The position numbers and the translations under genes are program-made. Positions 16,991 through 26,716 of a DNA stretch of 53,176 nucleotides are shown piece after piece. The DNA is taken from positions 1 to 53,176 of the forward strand of contig JAJZPQ010000024.1 in the NCBI GenBank assembly GCA_021811085.1, in the 5' to 3' direction. Source of the stretch: Pseudomonadota bacterium. Lineage in GTDB: Bacteria > Pseudomonadota > Gammaproteobacteria > Burkholderiales > SG8-39. How positions within the stretch are numbered: the stretch's first letter is position 1; each line of letters starts with the position of its first letter. The notes under the pieces are model-generated. The model was given only the letters and a program-made list of their open reading frames with translations, was not told the DNA's origin and made no database searches.

Positions 16991-17383
16991 ATGCGCGCAA
17001 CCGGCAAACGGCCAAGCCTGATCGCGCTGTGCGTGCTCGCCGCCTGTACGGCCATTCCTGCCGCAGAAGACGTGCCTGCTGTCATCGTCGCCCCCGATGC
17101 GCAAAGCCGCGCCGAGCTGCAGCATGCGGTGAGCACCGCGCTCGACCGGACAGAGGTGATTCTGGCCGAGGACGCATTGACGCGAGACAGCCGACTGACC
17201 ATAGAGCGTGCGCGTCTGTACGATGCGCGAACAGGCATAGCCCAGGGACGGGTGCAAGGGCGCGAGACGCGCATGCCGGAACAGTTTCGCCTGGTCAAAA
17301 GCGGGCAACACTGCGTGCTCATACACGAGAGCAGCGGGCGGCGCATCCCGTTGGCGAGCGCGCGGTGCGCGGCGCAGCGCTGA
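16991..17383 (+). CDS. Small putative lipoprotein of unknown function
   Basis: 130 residues. The N-terminus MRATGKRPSLIALCVLAACTA has a basic region, a short hydrophobic core and a LAAC lipobox, so lipid anchoring is likely. The mature part is mixed alpha/beta with Arg-rich patches (DSRLTIERARLYDARTG). Two further Cys (QHCVLI and SARCAAQ) might pair. It starts 7 bases after the S41 protease and probably shares its operon, suggesting a linked envelope role. Family not recognised. Confidence 0.65.
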   Translation: MRATGKRPSLIALCVLAACTAIPAAEDVPAVIVAPDAQSRAELQHAVSTALDRTEVILAEDALTRDSRLTIERARLYDARTGIAQGRVQGRETRMPEQFRLVKSGQHCVLIHESSGRRIPLASARCAAQR

Positions 17384-17499
17384 GCTCGCGGCCATTGCGC
17401 CGCGGCGAACGCGGCTTTACTCCCGAATCGCCCGTACCGTGCCACCGGCAGGCGCGGGTTTAGACCTGCCATTCGGCCGAGGAGCGGGCGCCCGACGGT

Positions 17500-17508
17500 T
17501 GCTATAAT
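17500..17508 (+). promoter_or_regulatory. Extended -10 promoter upstream of liuB
   Basis: TGCTATAAT is a perfect extended -10 (TGnTATAAT), 64 bases before the liuB start, at the beginning of the second liu block. No strong -35 is needed for this promoter type. No LiuR-type palindrome is seen near it. Confidence 0.5.
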
Positions 17509-17572
17509 GCGTCCTTCGGGCAAGCGACCCCGTTCGACAACCCCGCGAAACCCCTGTCCCCTGCCGCCTGCC

Positions 17573-19180
17573 ATGAGCATACTCAAAACCAACCTCAACG
17601 CGCGCTCGGCCGAATTCCGCGCCAATGCCGGCGCGATGTCGGCGCTGGTCGCCGACCTGCGCGCGAAAATCGACCAGGTCGCCGCCGGCGGCGGCGAAGC
17701 CGCGCGCGCGAAGCACCTCGCGCGCGGCAAGCTCTTGCCGCGAGAGCGCGTGCGCACCCTGCTCGATGCGGGCTCGCCTTTTCTCGAACTGTCGCAGCTC
17801 GCCGCGCTCGGCATGTACGACAACGAGGCCCCCTGCGCCGGCATCATCACCGGCATCGGCCGCGTCCAGGGCCAGGAATGCATGCTCGTGGTGAACGACG
17901 CCACGGTGAAGGGCGGCACTTACTTTCCGATGACGGTGAAAAAGCACTTGCGCGCGCAGGAGATCGCGGCGCAGAACAACCTGCCCTGCATTTATCTGGT
18001 GGATTCGGGCGGCGCCAACCTGCCCACCTGGGAAGACGTGTTTCCGGACCGCGAGCACTTCGGCCGCATTTTCTACAACCAGGCGAATATGTCGGCGGCC
18101 GGCATACCCCAGATCGCGGTGGTGATGGGCTCGTGCACCGCTGGCGGCGCTTATGTGCCGGCGATGTCGGACGAGGCCGTGATCGTGAAGGGGCAGGGCA
18201 CGATATTCCTTGGCGGGCCGCCGCTGGTGAAAGCCGCCACCGGCGAGGTGGTCACGCCCGAAGAACTGGGCGGCGCCGACGTGCACACGCGCCAGTCCGG
18301 CGTCGCCGACCATTACGCGCTCAACGATGCGCACGCATTGTCGATCGCGCGCACGATCGTCGGCAACCTCAACCGGGTGAAGCGCGTTTCCATGGTGCTG
18401 CGCGAGCCGCGCGAGCCGCTGTATCCGGTGGAGGAGTTGCGCGGCGTCATTCCCGCCGACACGCGCAAGCCCTACGACGTGCGCGAAGTGATCGCGCGCT
18501 GCGTCGACGGCAGCGAACTGGACGAATTCAAGCAGAACTACGGCACCACGCTGGTGACCGGATTCGCCCATGTCCACGGCTATCCGATCGGCATCGTCGC
18601 CAACAACGGCATCCTGTTCTCGGAGTCGGCGCTTAAGGCCGCGCATTTCATCGAACTGTGTTCGCAGCGCGGCATCCCGCTATTGTTCCTGCAGAACATC
18701 ACCGGCTTCATGGTGGGCAAGAAATACGAGAACAGCGGCATCGCGCGCGACGGCGCGAAAATGGTCACCGCAGTGTCCTGCGCGCGCGTGCCCAAGTTCA
18801 CCATCATCATCGGCGGCAGCTACGGCGCGGGCAACTACGGCATGTGCGGCCGCGCCTATTCGCCCCGCTTCCTGTGGATGTGGCCCAACGCGCGCGTCTC
18901 GGTCATGGGCGGGGCGCAGGCGGCCTCGGTGCTCGCGACAGTCAAGCGCGACGGCATCGAGGCCAAGGGCGGCAGCTGGAGCAAGGAGGAGGAAGAGGCG
19001 TTCAAGCAGCCGATACTGGAGCAGTACGACCGCAACGGACACCCTTATTATGCGAGCGCGCGGCTGTGGGACGACGGCGTGATCGCACCCGAAGACACGC
19101 GCAGAGTGCTGGGCCTGGCGCTCTCGGCTGCGCTCAATGCGCCGATCGAGACGACGCGCTTCGGCGTGTTCAGGATGTAA
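17573..19180 (+). CDS. liuB: 3-methylcrotonyl-CoA carboxylase, carboxyltransferase (beta) subunit
   Basis: Transfers the carboxyl group from biotin to 3-methylcrotonyl-CoA, giving 3-methylglutaconyl-CoA, in complex with LiuD. The carboxyltransferase N- and C-halves are both present: [39 protein letters not shown], and in the C-half [20 protein letters not shown] and [10 protein letters not shown], which form oxyanion holes. The motif [14 protein letters not shown] is characteristic of MCC beta versus propionyl-CoA carboxylase beta. Length is 535 aa from ATG 17573; the frame is open upstream but that part is unlike the family. LiuC follows after 49 bases. Confidence 0.95.
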   Translation: MSILKTNLNARSAEFRANAGAMSALVADLRAKIDQVAAGGGEAARAKHLARGKLLPRERVRTLLDAGSPFLELSQLAALGMYDNEAPCAGIITGIGRVQGQECMLVVNDATVKGGTYFPMTVKKHLRAQEIAAQNNLPCIYLVDSGGANLPTWEDVFPDREHFGRIFYNQANMSAAGIPQIAVVMGSCTAGGAYVPAMSDEAVIVKGQGTIFLGGPPLVKAATGEVVTPEELGGADVHTRQSGVADHYALNDAHALSIARTIVGNLNRVKRVSMVLREPREPLYPVEELRGVIPADTRKPYDVREVIARCVDGSELDEFKQNYGTTLVTGFAHVHGYPIGIVANNGILFSESALKAAHFIELCSQRGIPLLFLQNITGFMVGKKYENSGIARDGAKMVTAVSCARVPKFTIIIGGSYGAGNYGMCGRAYSPRFLWMWPNARVSVMGGAQAASVLATVKRDGIEAKGGSWSKEEEEAFKQPILEQYDRNGHPYYASARLWDDGVIAPEDTRRVLGLALSAALNAPIETTRFGVFRM

Positions 19181-19229
19181 TCGGCACCGCTTCAGCCGGC
19201 ATACCGCGTCTGCCCATCAGGATAAAGCC

Positions 19230-20033
19230 ATGAATTACGAAACGCTGGAAGTCAAAATCGAAAACGGTGTCGGCACGGTCTGGATGAATCGTCCCGAGGT
19301 GCGCAACGCGTTCAACGAGACCATGATCGCCGAACTGACGCAGGCGTTCCGCGCCGCGGATTCCGACCCCGATGTGCGCGCGGTGGTGCTGGCCGGACAC
19401 GGGCCCGCGTTCTGCGCCGGTGCCGACCTCAACTGGATGAAAAAAATGTCCGGCTACAGCCCGGAGGAGAATCGCGCCGACGCGATGGGCTTGGCGACGA
19501 TGCTCAATACCATTTACCTGATGCAAAAGCCCACGCTCGCGCGCGTGCACGGACCGGCCTTTGCCGGCGGCATGGGTCTGGTCGCGGCCTGCGACATCGC
19601 GGTCGCTGCCGAAGCAGCCGAGTTCTGCCTGTCCGAAGTCAAGCTCGGGCTGACTGCGGCCACCATCAGCCCTTATGTGGTCGCAGCCATGGGCGAGCGC
19701 CATGCGCGGCGCTATTTTCTGACGGCCGAGCGCTTTTCCGCGGCCGAAGCTTTCCGCATCGGCCTGGTGCACGAGCTGGTCCCGGCGGCGCAACTCGACG
19801 CCACGCTGAATGCCCTGCTCGGCAATCTGCTCGCAGCGAGCCCGGCGGCGATCGCCGCGAGCAAGGCGCTGATACGGCGCGTGGCGCACGGCGCCGTCGA
19901 CCAGGACATGATCGCCGATACTGCGGCGCGCATCGCGGCCGCGCGCGCCTCCGCCGACGGCAAGGAGGGCATGCGCGCCTTCCTCGAAAAACGCAAACCT
20001 GCGTGGAATGAAACCAAAGCGAGCAAGCGTTGA
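19230..20033 (+). CDS. liuC: Methylglutaconyl-CoA hydratase (enoyl-CoA hydratase family)
   Basis: Crotonase-fold enzyme hydrating 3-methylglutaconyl-CoA to HMG-CoA. FCAGADLNWMKKMSGYS gives the first oxyanion-hole region with the ADLNWM signature of methylglutaconyl-CoA hydratases; AFAGGMGLVAACD gives the second; SEVKLGLTAATISPYV carries the catalytic glutamate. Length is 267 aa from ATG 19230, preceded by AGGA. Position between liuB and liuD confirms the pathway role. The 271-base gap that follows, before liuD, contains several strong hairpins. Confidence 0.93.
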   Translation: MNYETLEVKIENGVGTVWMNRPEVRNAFNETMIAELTQAFRAADSDPDVRAVVLAGHGPAFCAGADLNWMKKMSGYSPEENRADAMGLATMLNTIYLMQKPTLARVHGPAFAGGMGLVAACDIAVAAEAAEFCLSEVKLGLTAATISPYVVAAMGERHARRYFLTAERFSAAEAFRIGLVHELVPAAQLDATLNALLGNLLAASPAAIAASKALIRRVAHGAVDQDMIADTAARIAAARASADGKEGMRAFLEKRKPAWNETKASKR

Positions 20034-20046
20034 TGCGGGATATCTA

Positions 20047-20121
20047 TTACCTGCGACCAGGTAAATTGCGCCGCGGTTGTTACGCAGTAGCGCTTTTGCG
20101 CGGACGAAAAACCGTCCGCGC
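20047..20121. repeat. Two hairpins at the start of the liuC-liuD spacer
   Basis: TTACCTG (20047-20053) pairs with CAGGTAA (20058-20064). GCGCGGACG (20098-20106) pairs with CGTCCGCGC (20113-20121) around AAAAAC. The GCGC at 20098-20101 can instead pair with GCGC at 20090-20093 around TTTT. Neither is followed by a T-run. Confidence 0.75.
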
Positions 20122-20122
20122 G

Positions 20123-20172
20123 GATCGCCGATTACGCACGGACGAAAATCTGTCCGTGCGTAATCGGCGATC
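20123..20172. repeat. Perfect 21-bp inverted repeat in the liuC-liuD spacer
   Basis: Bases 20123-20143 and 20152-20172 are exact reverse complements (arms begin GATCGCCGATTACG), with loop GAAAATCT. It starts two bases after the preceding hairpin. It is not followed by a T-run, so it is not a standard terminator on either strand. Confidence 0.9.
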
Positions 20173-20209
20173 TTGTATTAAGCCCCCCACTATCCTTGCT
20201 TTTATTCAT

Positions 20210-20258
20210 AACCGTGTCTTCTGGACGGATGCTTTTTATCCGTCCAGAAGGCACGGTT
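20210..20258. repeat. 21-bp inverted repeat just upstream of liuD
   Basis: Bases 20210-20230 and 20238-20258 pair at 20 Watson-Crick positions plus one T-G wobble (arms begin AACCGTG and ATCCGTCC), with loop GCTTTTT. It ends 46 bases before the liuD start, so in the mRNA it would lie in the liuD leader. Confidence 0.9.
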
Positions 20259-20304
20259 GGCGCGCGCAGCGCGCAATTCCGCTCTCGTACTTCGCGGTGA
20301 AATG

Positions 20305-22323
<2,019 letters not shown>

Positions 22324-22335
22324 AGCGCGACTTCC

Positions 22336-23265
22336 ATGACGCTGCCGCAAACAGTACGCATAGTCGAAGTCGGTCCGCGCGACGGCTTGCAGAACGAGTC
22401 CGGGACGGTGCCGGCTGCGGTCAAGATCGAGCTGATACACCGGCTCGCCGATGCAGGACTGCGCGCGATCGAGGCCACCGCCTTCGTCTCGCCCAAATGG
22501 GTGCCGCAAATGGCGGACAACGCGGCAGTCATGGCCGGCATCCGCAAGAAGCCCGGCGTCGCCTATCCGGTGCTGGTGCCGAACCTCAAAGGCTTCGAAG
22601 CAGCGCTGGCGGCGGGTGCCGAGGAAATTGCCGTGTTCGCTGCCGCCTCCGAAGCCTTCAGCCACAAGAACATCAATTGCTCCATCGCCGAGAGCCTGGC
22701 GCGCTTCGAGCCGGTGGTACAGGCGGCGAAGCAACACAAACTGCGCGTACGCGGCTACATCTCCTGCGTCGCCGGCTGTCCCTATCAAGGCGCGGTCGAG
22801 CCCGCGGCGGTGGCCGAAGTCGCGGCAGAACTCGAGCGCATGGGCTGCTACGAAATTTCCCTGGGCGACACCATCGGCGTAGGCACGCCGGGAAAAATCC
22901 AGGCCATGCTCGCCACGGTCGCGATCGCGGTGCCCATGGAAAAGCTCGCGCTGCACTTTCACGACACTTACGGACAGGCCCTGGCCAATCTGTACGCGGC
23001 GCTGGAACTCGGCGTCGCGACCATCGACAGCTCAGTCGCCGGCCTCGGCGGCTGCCCGTATGCCAAGGGCGCCTCGGGCAATGTGGCGACCGAGGACGTG
23101 GTGTACATGCTCGACGGCCTCGGCATACGCACCGGCGTAGACCTGGACCTGGTGTTCGAAGCCGGGCGCTACATCTGCGCGCAACTCGGGCGCGAGCCAA
23201 GCTCGAAGGTCGCGCGCGCTCTCGCCGCCAAGAAAACGTCGCCCGCGCAGGCGGCAAGCGCATGA
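22336..23265 (+). CDS. liuE: Hydroxymethylglutaryl-CoA lyase
   Basis: TIM-barrel lyase that splits HMG-CoA into acetoacetate and acetyl-CoA, the last liu step. [12 protein letters not shown] at residues 11-22 provides the metal-binding Asp and the catalytic Arg; [12 protein letters not shown] gives the metal-binding His pair; [20 protein letters not shown] includes the active-site Cys at about 240. Length is 309 aa. It begins 12 bases after liuD and its stop overlaps the next start (ATGA), showing a tight operon. Confidence 0.95.
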   Translation: MTLPQTVRIVEVGPRDGLQNESGTVPAAVKIELIHRLADAGLRAIEATAFVSPKWVPQMADNAAVMAGIRKKPGVAYPVLVPNLKGFEAALAAGAEEIAVFAAASEAFSHKNINCSIAESLARFEPVVQAAKQHKLRVRGYISCVAGCPYQGAVEPAAVAEVAAELERMGCYEISLGDTIGVGTPGKIQAMLATVAIAVPMEKLALHFHDTYGQALANLYAALELGVATIDSSVAGLGGCPYAKGASGNVATEDVVYMLDGLGIRTGVDLDLVFEAGRYICAQLGREPSSKVARALAAKKTSPAQAASA

Positions 23266-23459
23266 ATTCGCTTACCCCTTGCGCGCAGGAGCAGGAAGTC
23301 GCTTCGCCCTGCATCGATGTCTGCCGCATGGATGCGGCGAGCGGCTACTGCGAAGGCTGCCGGCGCACGCTGGAAGAAATCGCTTCCTGGTCGACTTACA
23401 GCGCGGCGGAAAAACGCGCCGTGCTGGCGCGGCTGCCGGCGCGAAGCCTGAAACTTTGA
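23262..23459 (+). CDS. DUF1289-family small Cys-rich protein
   Basis: 65 residues with [29 protein letters not shown], the DUF1289 pattern with four Cys that probably bind a metal ion, followed by a helical tail. The family is widespread in proteobacteria with no firm function. The ATG overlaps the liuE stop (ATGA), and its own stop overlaps the start of the MBL-fold gene, so all three are translationally coupled. Confidence 0.88.
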   Translation: MNSLTPCAQEQEVASPCIDVCRMDAASGYCEGCRRTLEEIASWSTYSAAEKRAVLARLPARSLKL

Positions 23460-24364
23460 GCCTGCCGCCGCAAATCCAGGTGCTGCAGCGCGGCTGGCTG
23501 TCCAGCAACAACATCCTAATCCACGAGAAAGACAGCTGCACGCTGATCGACAGCGGCTATGTCGCGCATGCGGCGCAGACGCTGCAGCTGCTCGCGCACG
23601 CGCTGGGCGGCAAACCGCTCGCGCACCTGATCAACACCCACTGCCACTCCGACCACATGGGCGGCAACGCCGCGGTGCAGCGTGCCTACGGCTGCCGCAT
23701 CAGCGTACCCGCGGGCGAGGCAGCCGCGATCGCGGCCTGGGACGAAACTTCGCTGCTGCTGCGCTACACCGGCCAAAGCGCGGAGCGCTTTCGCCATGAC
23801 GACACCATCGACGCCGGAGACAGCCTGCGCCTGGGCGGCCTGGAATGGGAGGCGCTGGCTGCCCCGGGCCACGACATGAACGCGCTCATGTTCTACGCGC
23901 GCGAGGCACGCATCCTGATCTCGGGCGATGCACTGTGGGAAAACGGCTTCGGCCTGATTTTCCCGGAATTGCTGGGCCAGCCCGGCGGTTACGCCGCCAC
24001 ACGCGCGACTCTGGAAGCCATCTCGCGCCTGGACATCGACACCGTGATCCCCGGCCACGGCGCGCCGTTCGGCGACGCCGAGCGCGCGCTCGCGACCGCG
24101 TTCGCGCGGCTGGATGCCTACGAGCGCGACCCGGCCAAACTCGCGCGCCACGGACTCAAGGTGATGCTGAGCTTCTCCATGATGATCCAGGGAAAAATGG
24201 CGCTGGCCGAGTTGCCGCGCTTTCTCGAGGGCATTCCGATTTACGCCGCGATCAACCGGCGCTTCCTCGACTGGCCCGAGAGCGAACTGCGGAATTATTT
24301 GGTGCAGGACCTGCAGCGCGCCGGCGCGCTCAAGCTCGAAGACGGCTGGCTGATCGCAGCCTAA
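23456..24364 (+). CDS. Metallo-beta-lactamase-fold hydrolase
   Basis: Hydrolase with the metal-binding motif THCHSDHMGG near residue 61, a further His in APGHDMNAL, the bridging Asp in ISGDALWENG, and GHGAPFG near residue 200. The C-terminal helical region (EYLxxRG-like helix absent, but LPRFLEGIPIYAAIN present) resembles glyoxalase II-like and thioesterase-like members. Length is 302 aa from TTG 23456, which overlaps the DUF1289 stop (TTGA). Coupling to liuE suggests a thioester hydrolase acting on a CoA or acyl intermediate; that is inference. It is the last gene of the liu block and converges with the PaaK-like gene. Confidence 0.82.
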   Translation: MSLPPQIQVLQRGWLSSNNILIHEKDSCTLIDSGYVAHAAQTLQLLAHALGGKPLAHLINTHCHSDHMGGNAAVQRAYGCRISVPAGEAAAIAAWDETSLLLRYTGQSAERFRHDDTIDAGDSLRLGGLEWEALAAPGHDMNALMFYAREARILISGDALWENGFGLIFPELLGQPGGYAATRATLEAISRLDIDTVIPGHGAPFGDAERALATAFARLDAYERDPAKLARHGLKVMLSFSMMIQGKMALAELPRFLEGIPIYAAINRRFLDWPESELRNYLVQDLQRAGALKLEDGWLIAA

Positions 24365-24420
24365 GCGCCGCGCCGAAATCCGGCGTCGGTCGTTACTCCT
24401 CAGTCGTCGATCGTCAGCCG

Positions 24421-25671
24421 TCAATCGTACTTGCGCGTGTCGTCGATGACCTTGCCGTCGTTGGGCAGGCTGCCTGCGGGCACGAATTCGATCTCGCCGC
24501 GCAGCTTGGTCACCTCGCGGATCGACGCGACCAGCGCGGCTTTGAGCCCGGCGTCCTCGCTTTTGGTTTCGCAGCGCAGCGTCATGTTGTCGTTGCCCGT
24601 GGTCCCGGCGACCACCAGGCGCGCCTTGAGCACTTCGGGGTGGCGGCGCAGGATCTCGCTCAGCTGCTTCGGCGTGACGAACATGCCGCGCACCTTGGTG
24701 GTCTGGTCGGCGCGCCCCATCCAGCCCTTGATGCGCACATTGCTGCGGCCGCAGGGGCTGATGCCCGGCAGTACGGCTGAGAGGTCGCCGGTCCCGAAGC
24801 GTATCAGGGGATAGTCCGGATTGAACGTGGTGATCACCACTTCGCCCACCTCGCCCGGTGAGACCGGATCGCCGCTGCCCGGACGCACGATTTCGAGCAC
24901 CAGATCTTCGTCGAGAATCATGCCCTCGGTGGCGCTGCCGCCGTCTAGCGCCGATTCGTACGCGAGCGAGCCGAGATCGGCGGTGCCGTAGGATTGCATC
25001 ACGCGAATGCCGCGCTCGCCCAGGGCTTTGCGCAGCGCCGGCGGCAGGTATTCGCCTCCGACCATGGCTTTTTTCAGGCAGCTGATATCGGCCTTGAGTT
25101 CGTCCGCCTTGTCCACGATCAGCTTCAGAAACGAAGGCGTTCCAATGAAGCCGCTGATGCGCAGATCGGAGATGGTCGAAACCTGCATCTCGGTCTGGCC
25201 GATGCCGGTGGGCACCACGGTGCAGCCGAGCGAGCGGGCGCCCGATTCCATCATCGAGCCCGCCGGAGTGAAATGATAGGCGAAGGTGTTGATCACCAGA
25301 TCGCCCGAGCGAAAACCTGCGGCGAACAGAGCGCGCGCGGTGCGCCACCAGTTTGCCGCCATGCCTTCAGGCTCATACACCGGCCCGGGGGAAACGAAGA
25401 TTTTCGCGAGCTTGTTCAGCGGGGTCGCGTTCAGCCCGCCCAGCGGCGGCTCCTGCTTCTGCAGCTCGGACAGATCGGACTTGCGCGTCACCGGCAGGCG
25501 CGCCAGGGCGGCGCGCGTGCTCACCGCCTGCGCATCGACTCCGGCGAGGATGCGGGCGAAGCCCGGTGCATGTTTCTGCGCATGCGCGATCTGGCCCGGC
25601 AGCGCGGCGAGCAGCGCGCGCTCGCGCTCACCCGGGTCGCGCGTCTCGAGCGCGTCGTAGTACTCAGTCAT
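24421..25671 (-). CDS. Phenylacetate-CoA ligase-like (PaaK family) acyl-CoA ligase
   Basis: AMP-forming ligase of the PaaK type: the N-terminal helix EYYDALETRDPGERERALLA, LPVTRKSDL, then SYGTADLGSLAYES (adenine-binding region), LIRFGTGDLSAVLPG and the C-terminal GRADQTTKVRGMFV with a final KVIDDTRKYD. Length is 416 aa, typical of PaaK. Such enzymes activate phenylacetate or other aromatic acids to the CoA ester. The usual glycine-rich P-loop is weak (FVSPGPVYEP). It is the last gene of the ABC-transporter operon, 51 bases after livF, so it should act on the transported acid; the exact acid is unknown. Confidence 0.82.
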   Translation of the reverse strand: MTEYYDALETRDPGERERALLAALPGQIAHAQKHAPGFARILAGVDAQAVSTRAALARLPVTRKSDLSELQKQEPPLGGLNATPLNKLAKIFVSPGPVYEPEGMAANWWRTARALFAAGFRSGDLVINTFAYHFTPAGSMMESGARSLGCTVVPTGIGQTEMQVSTISDLRISGFIGTPSFLKLIVDKADELKADISCLKKAMVGGEYLPPALRKALGERGIRVMQSYGTADLGSLAYESALDGGSATEGMILDEDLVLEIVRPGSGDPVSPGEVGEVVITTFNPDYPLIRFGTGDLSAVLPGISPCGRSNVRIKGWMGRADQTTKVRGMFVTPKQLSEILRRHPEVLKARLVVAGTTGNDNMTLRCETKSEDAGLKAALVASIREVTKLRGEIEFVPAGSLPNDGKVIDDTRKYD

Positions 25672-25722
25672 GTCCCAATTCCCTTAAACGCAAATCCGGC
25701 CGTCCGCGGCCCTGCGCCGACC

Positions 25723-26529
25723 TCAGGCGAGCCAGCGCTTGCGCCGCTTGTAGTGCTTGACGTCGGAAAAGCTCTTGCGCCCGCCGCTGGAAATGCCCAA
25801 GTAGAACTCCTTCACGTCCTCGTTGGCGGCGAGATCGGCCGCGACCCCGTCCATGACCACGCGCCCGTTCTCGAGGATGTAGCCGTAATCGGCGTAGCGC
25901 AATGCCACCATGGTGTTCTGCTCCGCCAGCAGGAAGCTCACGCCCTCCTTCTGGTTCAGGCTTTTCACGATCTCGAATATTTCCTCGACGATCTGCGGCG
26001 CGAGCCCCATCGACGGTTCGTCGAGCAGGATCATGCTCGGCCGCGCCATCAGCGCGCGCCCGACCGCGGTCATCTGCTGTTCGCCGCCCGAGGTGTAACC
26101 CGCGAGGCTCGCGCGCCGCTGTTTCAGGCGCGGAAAGTAGGCGTAGACCTTCTCCAGGTCGGCCGCGATCTCGGCGCGGCCGACGCTGCGGCTGTACGCG
26201 CCGGTAAGGAGATTGTCCTCGATCGTCAGGTGCGGAAAGCAGTGCCGCCCCTCCATCACCTGGATCACGCCGCGCTTGACCAGATCGGCCGGCGTGAGGC
26301 GCTCGATGCGCTCGCCCTTGTATTCGATATAGCCTTTGGTGACTTCGCCGCGCTCGCCCTTGAGCAGGTTGGACACCGCGCGCAGCGTGGTGGTCTTGCC
26401 GGCGCCGTTGCCGCCGAGCAGCGCGACGATGCGGCCCTCGTCGACCGTGAGCGACACGCCCTTGAGCACCAGGATCACGTGGTTGTAGATGACTTCGATG
26501 CCGTTCACGGTGAGCATGGTGGCACTCAT
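25723..26529 (-). CDS. livF: Branched-chain amino acid-type ABC transporter ATP-binding protein (LivF type)
   Basis: Cytoplasmic ATPase of a HAAT-family importer. Walker A is GGNGAGKTT, the ABC signature YTSGGEQQM, Walker B MILLDEPSMGLA. Length is 268 aa from ATG 26529, with a C-terminal extension (about 240-268, rich in Lys/Arg) beyond the usual 235 aa; such tails occur in LivF proteins of CoA-ligase-linked clusters. The frame is open upstream to 26580, but the chosen ATG follows GGGAGA. Its leader contains palindromic element copy B. It acts with LivG, LivH, LivM and the binding protein on the same strand. Confidence 0.92.
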   Translation of the reverse strand: MSATMLTVNGIEVIYNHVILVLKGVSLTVDEGRIVALLGGNGAGKTTTLRAVSNLLKGERGEVTKGYIEYKGERIERLTPADLVKRGVIQVMEGRHCFPHLTIEDNLLTGAYSRSVGRAEIAADLEKVYAYFPRLKQRRASLAGYTSGGEQQMTAVGRALMARPSMILLDEPSMGLAPQIVEEIFEIVKSLNQKEGVSFLLAEQNTMVALRYADYGYILENGRVVMDGVAADLAANEDVKEFYLGISSGGRKSFSDVKHYKRRKRWLA

Positions 26530-26550
26530 CGGGGCGTTCTCCCTGCACTC

Positions 26551-26588
26551 GTTACAAAATGAGGGGATACCTCCCCTCATACTCCCCT
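26551..26588 (-). repeat. Palindromic element, copy B, in the livF leader
   Basis: On the minus strand the core reads AGGGGAGTATGAGGGG, then AGGTAT, then CCCCTCAT (26588 down to 26559), an 8-bp stem with a 6-base loop. It matches copy A (14283-14339) at both ends but lacks about 27 internal bases. It continues as TTTGTAAC towards livF, like ATTGCAAC in copy A, and its end is 29 bases from the livF ATG. Confidence 0.8.
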
Positions 26589-26633
26589 AAGACGGGGCGT
26601 TCCGAAAATTTCGAAACGGCCGCTTTGGTACCG

Positions 26634-26702
26634 CGGTTTTTCCGGAGACTCCACAAAAGCCTCCGGAAAAACCGTCTGCGCCGCGGCAAGTGCGGCACAG
26701 AC
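26634..26702 (-). other. Intercistronic hairpins between the binding-protein gene and livF
   Basis: CGGTTTTTCCGGAG (26634-26647) pairs perfectly with CTCCGGAAAAACCG (26661-26674) around a 13-base loop. Next to it GTCTG-C-GCCGC (26674-26684) pairs with GCGGC-A-CAGAC (26692-26702) with one mismatch. They lie just after the binding-protein stop. Hairpins in this place often protect the abundant binding-protein mRNA and lower expression of downstream transporter genes. There is no U-tract, so they are not obvious terminators. Confidence 0.65.
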
Positions 26703-26716
26703 GGGCACAGTTCAAC

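Noticed and set aside
20047-20258. Hairpin series considered as a CRISPR array or integron attC sites
   Set aside because: The repeats are not identical units with spacers, and no cas or integrase gene is present.
24994-26562. A 522-codon plus-strand open frame
   Set aside because: It lies wholly opposite the PaaK-like and livF genes, whose motifs are intact; no family features.
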